64,000 nt of DNA from Phymorhynchus buccinoides (GCA_017654935.2 CM065699.1:4631165-4695164), one strand, 5' to 3'. Counted from the first letter of the stretch, positions 47,221-58,769 are shown. The notes: generated by a model from the letters alone, not told the origin. Program-made: numbers and translations.

Positions 47221-47406
47221 TTCACATGTCCTTATACTCTCTCTCTCTATCATCTACACTCACGCACCGTCTCACACGCACCACAGCTTGCACACTGCAC
47301 AGCCACAAACACACACAGTAGCATAAAGCACATAATACATCACCGTTATTGACGGCTCCGAATCTTGTTGCATCCCCATTCGGTAAATCACAGTAAAAAA
47401 TAACAA

Positions 47407-47454
47407 CTGAGCCCGCACATGGGCTGACCACAATACCACCAACACGGCCAACAT
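47407..47454 (-). CDS. Candidate signal-peptide start
   Basis: On the minus strand an ATG opens MLAVLVVLWSAHVRAQ: a hydrophobic core followed by A-x-A-like HVRA, as in a secretory signal peptide. It lies on the strand and on the side expected for the first exon of the BPI/LBP gene if the right contig is flipped. The codons after it do not resemble mature BPI, and CA-rich noise surrounds it. The assignment to BPI is inference from position only. Confidence 0.25.
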
Positions 47455-47469
47455 ACAGTAACACTCCTC

Positions 47470-47700
47470 AGCATCACAACGTACTGCTCAACTCCAAGAC
47501 AGAACACACTAGACACGCACAACAAACACTACACAGTGTTGCGTGCACACACTCACCCAGCTGAAACCAAAATACACACCTAAGCACACATTCATGTCTC
47601 ACGGATATACACACACACCCACAACACACACACACCACACTGAAGCCGACGCACTACGCACAAATACACACACACACCATAAAACACAGCGCTAACCTCT
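47470..47700. repeat. Disrupted (CA)n tract
   Basis: CA-rich with interruptions, no coding evidence. Confidence 0.8.
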
Positions 47701-48049
47701 TATTCAATCTTCCCTCTCGTGCACACAACGAACGATGACAACTGAATCAATATATTAGTGATTAGTCAGGCCTATAAGTTAGAGGATTGATTGACCTGGT
47801 ACAGCAACGCCTGAGCTTTTTCATTTTCTTCTTTCTTCTCTGCGTTCCAGTGTGCCTATACATGGCACATAATTGGTAAGGAGTGCTATGTGTCCTAGTT
47901 TGTCAGTTTTATCACTGTGTGTTATCGCCCGCTGCCTTTCAGACCGACTATCATTCTGCCGTTTCGGGAGGGGTGCTCGAAGGCGAGAAATATTAATTTG
48001 GAGATTTGTTATTTGCATGATGAAAAAAAGGCAGGAGGATGGTCGCAAG

Positions 48050-48175
48050 TCAGGCAGAAAGAGTAGATCAGATAGAATGCACAGAAAGAAAAAGGTATAA
48101 GTCAAAGAGAGTGGCAGAGTAGCAGAAGCTACAAGCACAGAACTTCACAGAATGTGGGGGGAACTATTTGTATAG
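48050..48175 (-). mobile_element. Dispersed repeat A, copy 4
   Basis: Landmarks gtcaaagagagtggcagagt, agctacaagcacagaacttc and gaatgtggggggaactattt match the reverse complement of copies 1 and 2. It is followed by a poly-G run in a ccccggtatcaccacagg context. Confidence 0.65.
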
Positions 48176-48489
48176 ATGATCCCCGGTATCACCACAGGGG
48201 GGGGGGGGGATCCCAGGGGGGTCCCATCGTTAACAATATCAGACATCTTTTTTTTCTTCTTCCAGGTCAAAGTCTATACATAGGGTTATATTTTCCTAGT
48301 TATTAGATCAAAGTCCTTCTATGCAAATATCTATAAATTTTATGATTCTCATCAAGACGATTTGTTGAATGTGTTAGTATTAGGTGCACTTTTCAAGTCA
48401 AAAGGCAAGTCATTCGAAATATTAGCAACTCTGTTACTAAAAGCAACTATTAGTCCAAGTGTTAGTATTGAATCTTTTAATTAAAAAAT

Positions 48490-48890
48490 CTTGAGTTTGT
48501 TGTTCCTTTTCCCGATCGTGCTACAATAATCCGAGGTCTCCAAATGCGTGGGTAGCATGGGTATTTGTTTCCTCGTCATATCGTGTACGAGGCCCTTAAG
48601 GTCTGAAACGTGGAAGTCTGTTTCGGATGAAGACCATACCACCTGAGGTCCCGCGTGTGCCCTGCTGCACTCAGCACACATTAATACCAGTTGCAACGAA
48701 AAAGTTGTCATTTGGTCAAGAATTAAACACATACACCGACACCGACCGCCGCCTTTCATTCCTCATGAGTCACACAAAACTCGCATGCAAAAAAAAAAAA
48801 AAACGTTGGGTGGCGCGCGTCTGGGCTGCTACACTCTACTTCCTCAGGTGGGATAGCAAGCCCGCGATTTTCACAGAGAACGTCCATCTG
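48490..48890 (+). mobile_element. tRNA-derived SINE, copy 1
   Basis: Shared body: aaggtctgaaacgtg, ttcggatgaagacca, gaggtcccgcgtgtgccctg, gcacacatta then ggcaacgaaaa-type and gtcatttggtcaa blocks. The same order is found at 59,170-59,590 (+) and 50,440-50,770 (-). Its 5' tRNA-like head is poorly preserved here. Confidence 0.65.
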
Positions 48891-49149
48891 TAACTATAAA
48901 GTACAGGAAATACTTCATCAAAAGCGTCTAAGTGGCAAGTGCAGTGTCTCCTCTGGTGGTTGCACCTTGACAACCTGATGGGTTCAGCCTATGCACTGCT
49001 GCTGTTGGGAAGGGGCTAGAAAAGACAACCAGGGTGTGGCTGTGTTTGGGAGTGTGGGAAAACAGTGTGGGAGTAACACATGTACCATTACAGGGCTTAG
49101 AAAATGGAACTGGGTATAAGACATTAGTTTTTTTTAAGGTGATTAGCAA

Positions 49150-49345
49150 TTATCAAGTAATTCTGCATGTGTCAATGCCCAGGTCCTGTAGTCTTGAGTT
49201 CGAATTAGACATTCAAAACGGGGATCAGTATGTAAAATAGGCTAAACAATTGTTTTGGGAGTTTTGCTTAATTTACATACTGAACCCCGTTGTGAATGTC
49301 TAATTCGTACTGATGACTTCAGGGCCAGAGAGAATTTCAATCTTG
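49150..49345. repeat. Large imperfect palindrome (hairpin)
   Basis: gaattagacattcaaaacgg then ggatcagtatgtaaa is matched by tttacatactgaaccccgtt then gaatgtctaattc. The loop is about 25 nt. Similarity extends outwards (cagg-cctg, tgagttc). Total arm length about 70-80 nt. Confidence 0.75.
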
Positions 49346-49634
49346 AGGCACACAGCAAATGTTACTCCCAGTCCATGGTTGATTTTATCCACACAAATAT
49401 AAATCGAAATACTACGCCACTACGTAGAGTGTTGTGGTGATTTTATTTTTCAAGGAGAGAATTTCAATCTTGTTTGAATGTTTGTTTTTTACTATGAAAA
49501 TGTGTTCTCAGAGACAGACTCAGAGAAACAGACAATGTGTGTTAGGGGCTGTGCTGATTACGCGCGGATACCTCATGTGCTGATCCGCAAATGAGTAACG
49601 GAAAGTCACAAATAAGTGGATGGGATAAGCGGAA

Positions 49635-49862
49635 ATGCATCCGCCTATCTCTTACTTTCTTTCCCTGTTCGCTTATCCCATCCGCCTATCTCTTACTTTC
49701 TTTCCCTGTTCGCTTATCCCATCCGCCTATCTCTTACTTTCTTTCCCTGTTCGCTTATCCCATCCGCCTATCTCTTACTTTCTTTCCGTGTTCGCTTATC
49801 CCATCCGCCTATCTCTTACTTTCTTTCCGTGTTCGCTTATCCCATTCGCTTATTTCTTACTT
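49635..49862 (+). repeat. 41-bp tandem repeat, about five copies
   Basis: The unit is cgcctatctcttactttctt then tccctgttcgcttatcccatc. Because three units give a multiple of three, all frames stay open; the open frames are not genes. Confidence 0.93.
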
Positions 49863-50129
49863 TCTATTACTTGTTAGTAGATAAGCATACAGTATGAGGT
49901 TTCCGCACTGCCCCTAATGTGACAGATTTGCTAATGAGTGACGCAGCAGAGCGAACTACCAGCACCTCACACAAATTGAAGTTTTAAAACACTCTGGCAA
50001 ACACAAGAACAAGAGGAAAGAACAAGAAAACACCACCACAAATAATTTGAGGATTGCAGTCAAACCTTTAATGCAAACTGTTCCATAAAATATCGCAACA
50101 ATCAGTAACGCAGACTATTCCATACAACA

Positions 50130-50302
50130 TCATAACGCTGTTTGATATTTGTCCAGCTGTGAGAGACGTGTGACGTTGGCACTGACAGACTCCAAGATGA
50201 GGGGAGAGCCGCTGAACACTGTCGTGTTGTTCATCACATCCTCCATTACACTTCCCACTGGCAGCAACTCGCCGCTGTCACCGGACAGAACAGCCGCAAT
50301 TT
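50130..50302 (-). CDS. Candidate terminal exon of an upstream gene
   Basis: On the minus strand the acceptor ttgtgtgtgcag precedes 173 nt ending in a stop. The frame reads IAAVLSGDSGELLPVGSVME, then DVMNNTTVFSGSPLILESVS, then ANVTRLSQLDKYQTAL. Two Asn-x-Thr sites and the absence of low complexity make it look genuine. I do not recognise the family. The antisense strand is also open but has poorer composition. It lies on the same strand as the exons at 53.5 and 61.3 kb and could share their gene. Confidence 0.42.
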
Positions 50303-50439
50303 CTGCACACACAACACACCAACAAGGTATTAGGTACTTTATAGTCAAAGACGCGTCTCAGTGAAATTCGGGCTGTGCTACGCCTAAGCCTGGAGATGCA
50401 CGTCGCAGCCAGAGGCCGCGCCACCTCATTTTTATTTTA

Positions 50440-50770
50440 TTTTTAATTATTGTTTCATGCGATTTTCTCTTCGTGTGTGATTGATGAGGAAGTGCAAAGG
50501 GGGTGGGGGGGGACGGGTTAAAGTTATGTTACCAAAGGCCAACTTATTGCGTTGCCACTGGTTGGGTTTAACGTGTGGCCTGACTGTGCATGGGCACAGC
50601 GTATGACGGGAGCTTCGATTTATACGTCTCAATCCGAAAGACTCGCACACTTCAGACCATAAGGCCCTAGTGGCAAAGTGAGGAGGCAAATCCCCTGTAC
50701 CCCAGAGCGTCGAATCTCGGGTTTTACTTGACACGCCAAGTGAACGACGCGTTTACCACTGGTGCCACCT
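50440..50770 (-). mobile_element. tRNA-derived SINE, copy 2
   Basis: In reverse complement it has a tRNA-like head (gtggcaccagtggtaaacgc), a B-box-like gagattcgacgct, then gggccttatggtctgaa, tttcggattgagacg and cacgttaaaccca-ccagtggcaacg. It ends in a poly-C stretch then cctcatcaatcacac. Confidence 0.7.
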
Positions 50771-51040
50771 CTACGACTCTTAATCAAAACAGCAATACAG
50801 TGGCGTGTGCTCTGTTAACACGTAAATTCAAGGGGACCCTATGTTTTGTGTGTGGCGCATATACCCTTAATTTTGTGGTTAAGCATTACAGATACATAAT
50901 AAGATGATTGCTGGCGTTGTCTGTCAAAAGAGATTTTTGGGTTAAGTGTATGTACCTGCACTGTATTAGCACACAACAGATCACATTATTTTTACATTCG
51001 CACTATTGTAGATAGCAATGCGCATTATCCATCCTGTTCA
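50771..51040. other. Nothing recognised
   Basis: Spacer between the SINE and the tandem array; no feature seen. Confidence 0.4.
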
Positions 51041-51044
51041 CAGC

Positions 51045-51705
51045 CTTTGTGAAAGATTGACTCTCAAAATGGGAGGCATTGGCACGGACTGTTAAGGGTC
51101 CGTTTCACTGCATATGATGCAATCCCATTGTGAAAGACTGACTCTCAAAATGGGAGGCATTGGCACGGACTGTTAAGGGTCCGTTTCACTGCATATGATG
51201 CAATCCCATTGTGAAAGATTGACTCTAAAAATGGGAGACATTGACTGTTAAGGGTCCGTTTCACAGCATATGATGCAATCCCATTGTGAAAGACTGACTC
51301 TCAAAATGGGAGACATTGACTGTTAAGGGTCCGTTTCACAGCATATGATGCAATCCCATTGTGAAAGACTGACTCTCAAAATGGGAGACATTGACTGTTA
51401 AGGGTCCGTTTCACAGCATATGATGCAATCCCATTGTGAAAGACTGACTCTCAAAATGGGAGGCACTGACTCTTAAGGGTCCGTTTCACTGCATATGATG
51501 CAATCCCATTGTGAAAGACTGACTCTCAAAATGGGAGGCATTGGCACCGACTCTTACTTAAGGGGCCGTTTCACAGCATATGATGCAATCCCATTGTGAA
51601 AGACTGACTCTCCAAAATTGGGATGGCATTGGCACTCACGTCTTACTTAAGTGGGCCGTGTTTCACTGCATATGATGCAATCCCATTGTGAAAGAAAGAC
51701 TGACT
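51045..51705 (+). repeat. 75-82-bp tandem repeat, about nine copies
   Basis: The unit starts gaaagactgactctcaaaat, continues gggaggcattggcacggact or the shorter gggagacattgact, then gttaagggtccgtttcac and gcatatgatgcaatcccatt. The array resumes at about 52,010-52,185 after an insertion. Confidence 0.93.
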
Positions 51706-51714
51706 CAACTGGGG

Positions 51715-52005
51715 ATAGGTGGTCACATGGATAAATAAAGTACTCGTGTCAGTGAAATATCTAACTCTCTCGCATACGAACTATACAACCATCTAACCCT
51801 AACCCTATCCCTAACCACGAGACAAGATGCACCAAGTGAATGAAGCAGGAGGGGTGGTATAATCTACATATACATTTTTGGCCGAGAAATCGATGTACAA
51901 AGCCATAGCACTTAGTTTTCGTACAATAATTCACAATGGCGTACAAACAAACGATTCTGATTTGGCTAGTGGCAGTCTAGGGAGTACTACTATATTTGAT
52001 AGAGG
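51715..52005 (+). mobile_element. Dispersed element interrupting the 75-82-bp array
   Basis: The block (catggataaataaagtactc, ctctcgcatacgaact, accatctaaccctaacccta, ggccgagaaa, cgattctgatttggct) matches 44,350-44,700 inside the TIR element. It splits the array, so it inserted after the array had formed. Confidence 0.6.
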
Positions 52006-52009
52006 TAGG

Positions 52010-52185
52010 ATATCGATCTTCACAGAGGCATTGGGACAGACTGTTAAGGGGCCGTTATCAACAGCATACGATGAGATCCAATTGTGAAAGACTGACTCTC
52101 AAAATGGGAGGCATATGGCACGCCAGTGGACTCCTTACTTAAGGGGCCGTTTTCACAGCATATGATGCAATCCCATTGTGACGTA
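52010..52185 (+). repeat. 75-82-bp tandem repeat, continuation
   Basis: About two noisy copies with actgttaaggggccgtt and catatgatgcaatcccattg. Confidence 0.85.
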
Positions 52186-52321
52186 TGTCTGTGAGTCATC
52201 GCTTGACGTGATCGCTGTGAAATACTTCATAGGAAATGACTCAAAATAATGTCTACTGTTTTCCAGGTGGGGGGGGGGGGGGGGTTCCCGAACTAGCAAT
52301 AACTATCCAGCATACTAAATT

Positions 52322-52498
52322 AATCATGGACTATAATCGGGGCATATGACTTTTTCCCCCCAGACTGAGACATCCTATGCCCTTTTACTATGACTAGCTA
52401 ACACTAGTAAATAAGCAAAACTATGAATTTTGTTTAAAATTTGGGGGGTGCGCATTATAATCAGGTGTGGCCATTTATAGTCCCAAAAATACGGTACT
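52322..52498 (-). mobile_element. Single-unit MITE of the satellite family, noisy copy
   Basis: Blocks gactgagacatcctatgccc, gaattttgtttaaaatttgg, gggtgcgcattataatcagg and the end agtcccaaaaatacggtact follow the order of the MITE at 8,761-8,933. It shows the family in the flanking region without amplification. Confidence 0.6.
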
Positions 52499-53097
52499 CA
52501 AAATGTCTGACTACAAATAAACACAAATCATTTCATCAGATTCCGGGTATGGGAGGGCTACAAAATATAGAGAGATCCACGAGGATGAGATAAGAATATG
52601 GATAGAAGTAGAGACAACAAAATAATTAATAATCAATATTTCGTGGACGCCCAAATGAAAAAACGCTGGCACAGCAATTAGACCAGGTACTCTGGGAATC
52701 TACCGCTAGTACTATGCATTCACCGGGGCTCAGTATAGTGATTCCGGTACTAGTAGCCCATTATAAAGACTAGCACCACCCTAAATTTGTTGGCTAGATG
52801 GGGGTTGCTAAATGCTGCCTGACATGTGTAGACGAAGCAAGAACAAAGGAGAAAGAAGTGTGTAGAATGGGGGTTTATGTGAAAAAAAAAGTCTATAACT
52901 CTGAATGTACATTCTGGCGTATGATGAATATTCAAAGAGAGCTGACCTGGTATGAGCCCCGTGTTGTTTTGAGTGGGTTGTGGGATTCCCGCAACAAGTC
53001 TCAACCACGGATGTCTATCACCCTTGCCCACTGTCCATTGTCTGGAAAAGAAAAAAACCCACGATACTGATTAATTAAGAAAAGACTTTTATAAGAA

Positions 53098-53240
53098 AAC
53101 ATAAATAATGATGATAATAATAATGCATCTATTTTTATAGCACCATATCATCAATAATCTGGACTGTAATCCCTTTGACAAAACAAATACTTAGAACATT
53201 AAACAATAAATAGGAAACAAGAGAACAAACAACCAAAGAT
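53098..53240 (-). mobile_element. Retrotransposon 3' tail
   Basis: ataataataatgcatctattt then atagcacca and caataatctggactgtaatc resembles other reverse-oriented tails in this contig, with an AAT microsatellite at the terminus. Confidence 0.4.
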
Positions 53241-53531
53241 CCTATCGCGAAGTAGCTTATGCACACCCACTACCCACTAACGCACACACTGTCTCAGGCC
53301 ACTACCACCGGCGTACACACGATTGTCACACGCAGACAGACGCATGAAGACACAATCACGACACACACGTGACACACGCGCGCACACACAATAACCATCA
53401 CTGAGGCACCGACACGGAACAAACAATAACCGTAAGGCATGAGTGTTCTTGTACAAGATCCGGTTCAGACCAAAAATATCCGCACCCACTGAGAATTGGA
53501 TAAGAGCCGCCTTCAGTGCCACAATACTTAC

Positions 53532-53572
53532 GTTAGATCCGTTTTCTTCTTTGTGCAGGGCCAAGTATTTGT
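53532..53572 (-). CDS. Candidate 41-nt exon of the upstream gene
   Basis: On the minus strand the sequence is ttgatttttccgcag, then 41 nt, then gtaagt. Both splice sites are near consensus. The frame reads KYLALHKEENGSN. It is too short for family assignment. Strand and spacing agree with the candidate terminal exon at 50.3 kb. Confidence 0.42.
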
Positions 53573-53634
53573 CTGCGGAAAAATCAATGGAAGAGCACTG
53601 GTGTATATTTTTTTGCAGTCAAGCGCATAACTAC

Positions 53635-53755
53635 ATACATACATACATACATACATAACATATTACTACATACTCACATAACAATACATACATATCATAC
53701 ATATCTATTACATACATACATACAATACATACATCCTAATACATACGATACAACC
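53635..53755. repeat. (CATA)n microsatellite, disrupted
   Basis: Starts as perfect catacatacata and then shows irregular indels. Confidence 0.9.
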
Positions 53756-53939
53756 AGTACTGGAGCGGTTAATCCCAGTCCGCATTTAGTGTTATGTGAA
53801 AGCATAAAAATGTCACCTTACAATTTTTGGCATTATTGTTTTATACTTTAAATGTGATGCTACTTCTCGTTCATTAACGTCAGCAGACACAGCTCTACTT
53901 TTATTTTAAAAAAAGTTTGTCAGCTGTTGTGATGTTGTT

Positions 53940-54015
53940 TGCATAACTTTGGGCTAAAAGACTCCAGTGATCATCCCAATAGCCGAAGCACCTTGAGCAC
54001 TATGGTACACTTTGC
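53940..54015 (+). repeat. Dispersed repeat shared with 36,290-36,360
   Basis: gggctaaaagactccagtga, tcatcccaatagccgaagca and ccttgagcactatggtac match the 36.3-kb block. Confidence 0.45.
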
Positions 54016-54639
54016 AGTCAGACTAGGAAAGATGAGAACACTACGTTGTGCTGACCGTTTTTTGACTATATTACACCCGGCACACGTGAGCAGGCTAACA
54101 GCAATCCAAGTTTTCCGAGGGTATGATTGGAGACTGAACTGACATTACGCTAGGTGCTTGCAGCCTTGGTGTTTCTAGTCTAATGAGAGATTGGCCTGAG
54201 GCGATATGTGACAACTAGGCCACATGTGGAGTAACTTAGACTTTACTCTCAGCAGAGGTCAGGAGGTCTGGGGAAGTTTGTGCAATATATATGCAGGGAC
54301 CGTGTGGGCGTTCACGGGTAGGGGGACGAGGGGGGCATTAATAATGCCCAGAATTGGTTACGGGTCTAGTAGTTAGAGTTGCTTTTCTTCGTCAAAAGCA
54401 ATAGGATAAGAGCTATTGAAACTGTTGTCATGTGAGTCACGAATGACATCAAACCGTCAAATTAGCACCAAAAAAATCCCAAAGAAACAAACAAAACATT
54501 CTTAAAACCAGGCTCACACTTAAGACAATCTCCACCGTCAAGTGGCAATGAAGCTAGTCTTGAAATAACGAAGCGTAGCTTTAGGCGGTCACGTTGTTGT
54601 TGGCTAGTGCAGTGTGACGGTCCCGAGGCCCACAGGTCA

Positions 54640-54870
54640 TAGGACAAATGACCTATTAGAATATTGAAAATGTCGTCTATTGTGGTGTCTCCCCTGTGCA
54701 GGGGACAGCATGTCTGATTCCTTGTTTAACTCATTGGCACGGCTTTTGTCTTATTGATTCCAGCAAGAGCAAGGGACATTGTGTGTCCTAGTTGATATTC
54801 TCTCTTTCGTCTCTTCTCAAAAGACAGTGTATAGTGTCCAAGTGCACTTTTCAATCCTCGGTACATCACT
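54640..54870 (+). repeat. Dispersed repeat shared with 63,390-63,660
   Basis: Shared blocks are gacctattagaatattgaaa / tacctattaaaattgaaaat, atgtctgatt, ggcacg-cttttgtcttattg, and atcctcggtacatcactggg / atcctcgtgccgtcactggg. The 63-kb copy has extra tgtcctattgat-type subunits. Confidence 0.5.
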
Positions 54871-54879
54871 GGGCTTAGA

Positions 54880-55520
54880 GGTCAAGCAACGGTGACCGTA
54901 GGACGCGTTCAGTCGTGGAGCTCGGGGCGCACTGTACATCTTCCACTGAACATCGACCTTGGAAAAGAAAAGCAGTAGGCTTTAGGAGGCGAGACTTGGA
55001 GGGCCAGAGGTCAAGCAACGGTGACGTAACCTCTTGTCAGTGGTCGGAGGCTCCGCACTTAGTCTCCACTGAACTCACCTTGGAAAAGAAAGAACAAGGC
55101 TTTAGGAGGCAGCTGGGTGGAGGTGCCAGAGGTCAAAGGCAAACGGTGAGAAGTAGAAACCGCGGTTCAGAGTGTGGAGCTTCGCACATTTGAGACATCT
55201 ACCGAGCTGAACTCACCTGTAGGAAAAGAAAGAACAAGGCGTTTAGGGAGGCAGACTTGGAGGCCAAGAGGGTCAATATTGAACGGAGAAGTAGACGCGT
55301 TCAGTGTGGAGCTCGCACTTACATCTCCACTGAACTCACCTTGGAAAAGAAAGAACAAGGCTTTAGGAGGCAGCTTGGAGGCCAGAGGTAAAGCAACGGA
55401 GAAGTAGACGCGTTCAGTGTGGAGCTCGCACTTAGTCTCCACTGAACTCACCTTGGAAAAGAACAAGGCTTTAGGAGGCAGCTTGGAGGCCAGAGGTACG
55501 ATAGCATGGAAAGTAGACGC
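54880..55520 (-). repeat. About 112-bp tandem repeat carrying a splice-donor motif
   Basis: About six noisy units contain tctccactgaactcaccttg, gaaaagaaagaacaaggctt, taggaggcagcttggaggcc and gtagacgcgttcagtgtgga. On the minus strand each has ttttccaag-gtgagttcagt, a strong donor. It lies beside the candidate exon at 55.5-55.65 kb, echoing the donor-containing array next to the BPI exon. Confidence 0.8.
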
Positions 55521-55524
55521 GTTT

Positions 55525-55645
55525 CAGTGTCGGGTAACTCCCTTGTCACCTCTGCGCCTTTCCTCAGTCTTCATGAGGGCACTCTTGGCTGGCTGCTCTT
55601 CCGCGCCTTCACTGACTTCACGGGGCTTCTTTGCTTGCTGGGGCT
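55525..55645 (-). CDS. Possible charged exon of the upstream gene
   Basis: One minus-strand frame reads QQAKKPREVSEGAEEQPAKS then ALMKTEERRRGDKG. It is Lys/Glu-rich and low in complexity. Splice sites are uncertain, and the other frames are also open for some length. The call rests on strand and position next to the donor-containing array. Confidence 0.2.
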
Positions 55646-56239
55646 AGTTTGCTGGCTGATATAGTCCACAATAAGTGTGTGGTTTGAAAGAAACTGTTCC
55701 GGGATGAATAGATCAGCGGTGGCACCAAGGAAAGATACCAAAACGCGATACACAGATTGATTTTTGGAAAAAGCAGAATGTCATTTTTTACCCTACAAAT
55801 CGACCGACCCAATCATTAATGAAGGTCACTAGAGCAAACCGCAACAATTTATGTCCATGTGGCTTATTTGTGACCATTTTCTATTCCTCTGTGCCTTTCT
55901 TTTCAAGCAGGGCTGGGTGCAGAGTGGTCATAGGTAATACTTTGGTGGAGGTGGGGTTGTATCCCTGTAGAGTTATCTATACATTTGTTGTGTTTTCACT
56001 ATTCTTCACTCCTTAACCTCACATTTTTATTAATTATTACAAAAAAACCCACCAACCATACATAGATGAATGGTGATTAGCTTATGTACAGAACAACTCA
56101 GATCTTTTTCTGTGTTTCTCGGACCCCAAGGCCATATGGCCATCAATTGATAAAGAGTATTCTTATGTGTCCGGTTTCACGTGTTAAACGGGGTCTCTCG
56201 CCCCTGCTGCATACAGCCGACACATCAGGATATTCGGGG

Positions 56240-56430
56240 GTGGAGCTCAAAGGAGAAAAATTATTGGAGGAAATTTTATTTTTTAAAGGCATGAAGACTT
56301 GGCCATAAGTCAGAAGTCATATGCAGTTGCAGAAAGTTCAAAAGGAAAGCAGAGTGAAAGAGATGCAGTATTATGAGCAAGTTACAAGCACAGAACTTCA
56401 AGGAGGTGGGGGAACCTATTTTTACGTGAA
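56240..56430 (-). mobile_element. Dispersed repeat A, copy 5
   Basis: The flank ggagctcaaaggagaaaaat and the body gttacaagcacagaacttca, aggaggtgggggaacctatt match the other reverse copies. It is followed by cgggtatagtgacccacgg, as in copy 4. Confidence 0.6.
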
Positions 56431-56779
56431 TAGACGCCCCCGGGTATAGTGACCCACGGGGAGAGACTCATGTCTTTCCCAGCTCTCCCCGAAATGGAGG
56501 CGCATGAGGCATCCACCCACTGCCCCAAGACAAAACAGATGATTAAACCAAGCCTTTACCCAGGATGTCTGCTACGTGCTGTGCGGTCTGGACATTAGGA
56601 ACGGGGGTGGGTTTGAACTCAGAACACTGGTGGTCTGCTTGATGCCGGTGACTGTCACCACACAAAAGAAATATTGACAGGAGGAAAGTAAAAACAAAAT
56701 TCACATTCTTGAAACAACAAAGTTCAATTTCCTCTAAACATTTCCATATCTTTAAGTGACTGATGGACTTTTTCTGCGA

Positions 56780-57620
56780 CACAACAACAACAACAACATA
56801 GTTACGGTATTTATACGGCGCTGAATCTTTATATGAATCAAATCAAAGCGCACACACACACATTAACATTCGCAGTGCATTCAAACAAAAATTGCCCTAC
56901 ACACACACCACACCACCCGACACACACACAACACAACAACACATACATTATTTAATACGGGGGGGGCGCGTGATCTATGATAGACAATCGACATAGCACA
57001 GCGCGGCCACACGGACGTTTAGTCAGTACAATGCGGCATTCAAAACAAAACTAGTGAATATAAAGCGAACACGGCACGTGATACCAATAAATGGAATATA
57101 GCTAGAAACAGATCTGACTGCATAGAGGAAGCTAAAGAGAGCGGAGCTTTAATGACGGGGGGGGGGAACAGGTGGTTTTTGAGGTTAGCTTTGAAAGCAG
57201 AGAAAGTCGGTAAGGAGAGCACGTCATGACCGGATGGGTATAGCAGAGAGGAAGTTTGTTCCAGGAAGTCTGGTCCTGAGACAGCAAAAGAGCGCTGGCC
57301 AACAGTTGAAAGCTTATACCTAGTGATTTGGAGAGAAAGAGGGTCAGAAACTGACGTAAAGTGCGAGCTGGCGTATAGAAGGAAATATTGTCGCAGAGGT
57401 AAGATGGAGCAGCTGTATGAATAGATTTATAGCAAAGTGTGTTTAATTATACTCAATTCTGTCTGCGACAGGGAGCCAGTGCAAAGAACGCAGAAGAGGC
57501 TAACATAGATCGAAACTGTTTTCTCTCCTAAGGAGAAGACAGCAGCTGTGTTATTGATACATCTGGAGACAAGAATATAGAGTAGAACTGGTTTAGGGCC
57601 AGAAGAGAGCATGACATGAT
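56780..57620 (-). pseudogene. CR1/L2-like non-LTR retrotransposon, 3' end
   Basis: Read on the minus strand, frames give, in order, an LPV..RIEY-like segment, SSHFTSVSDPLSLQITRYKL, GQRSFAVSGPDFLEQ, and LPTFSAFKANLKNHLF. This is the standard C-terminal signature of CR1/L2/Rex1-group reverse-transcriptase proteins (LRSSSD...G.R.F...P..WN.LP...SF...LK.HLF). The 3' UTR ends in gcgc-ttga-type sequence and (TTG)n at about 56,780. Frames are broken by indels. The active-site region is not included. Clade is undetermined. Confidence 0.7.
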
Positions 57621-57624
57621 ATCA

Positions 57625-58480
57625 TATGAGAATATGGATGAGGGAAGTAGCAAGCTTTGTCTGTAGGCTTCATCTGAAGGTATTTACGATATACCAACTG
57701 CCAACGAATTTGATAGTAGCAGGACTGACAGGTCTGATTCAGGAACCTGCTGCATGGGAAAGAGTATTGTCCAAGTGGACACTAGTTTTGTTGACTGATT
57801 CTGAGAGGTAATGGTACTTGTTTACCCCAGTTGGATTGACTCTGATATTGGAAACAGAGGCTATTTGTTTTTTTTTGGTCCTACAAGCATTTGCTGTCGG
57901 TTTTTTTCACCATTTCAATTTTGGTTTATTGAACCATCCAATTTTGAATATAATATAGCCGAGTTTGTGTACTTTCTGGTAAGGAATTGACTCTAGTCTT
58001 CAGTTTTACTGTTTTTGGACTTGTGAGTCATCTGCAATGGAAAGGTGATGTGTGATGTTTTGTCTGGTCGATGACATTGCAAGAGGTACGTATACGAGTA
58101 CATAGACGAGACCAACACAGACCCTGTGAGGGACTTCCTACAAGCTAAGCCTAACCTGTTCAGACTGACTGACACATCGAACCAGACGTATTGCAAAACG
58201 TCAGAAAGGTAAGAGAAACCAAGAAAGAGCAGGTCAGGGCCCTTAATTCCAAAGTATGATTCAAGACGAGACTGAAGAATGGATTGTCCATATTGTGATC
58301 AAAGGTCAGCAGAGAATCAAAAGTGTCACACACACACACACGAGAAAACATCTGAAATGAATGAATACAAGAACATCAATAAAACAAATCTCTTCTTACA
58401 AACAGTAACAGAGTAACAACCAAGGCCTACAGACACCAATCTCAAAAGATTTCCTACAAAAACGAGGCATAGTTCAGAAA
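57625..58480. other. Nothing firmly recognised
   Basis: May contain more of the minus-strand retrotransposon, but no motif could be identified; a short CA tract lies at 58,325-58,345. Confidence 0.4.
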
Positions 58481-58489
58481 CCAAACACA

Positions 58490-58765
58490 CACACACACCA
58501 CACATTTTTCATTATTAGTGATGGAAATTGTTTTCTTGTTTTGTAATGTGCTTTGTACGAGACCACACTGTATTTCTTCTTAGTCTTAACGAATTATAAA
58601 AGAAGTTTGACTTTGACTTTGCTTTGAACAGTTCACACGCAGCACACACAGGGGTAATCAGTTCGAGCATTTTTCATTTTTAGTGCAGTTATCTTGATGT
58701 GTTTTCTCTTGTTTTTTAACGTGCTTAGTACAGATACCACACTGTAATTTCTCTACGATCGATCT
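58490..58765 (+). repeat. Two (TTTGAC)n-tailed retroposon copies
   Basis: Copies at about 58,500-58,620 and 58,640-58,760 share tttttcattattagtg, tgttttcttgttttg, aatgtgctt-gtac and gaccacactgtatttct. The first ends gactttgactttg. Confidence 0.6.
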
Positions 58766-58769
58766 TTCT

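Noticed and set aside
49591..49897. Three overlapping hydrophobic open frames, candidate membrane protein
   Set aside because: They are three phases of a 41-bp tandem repeat.
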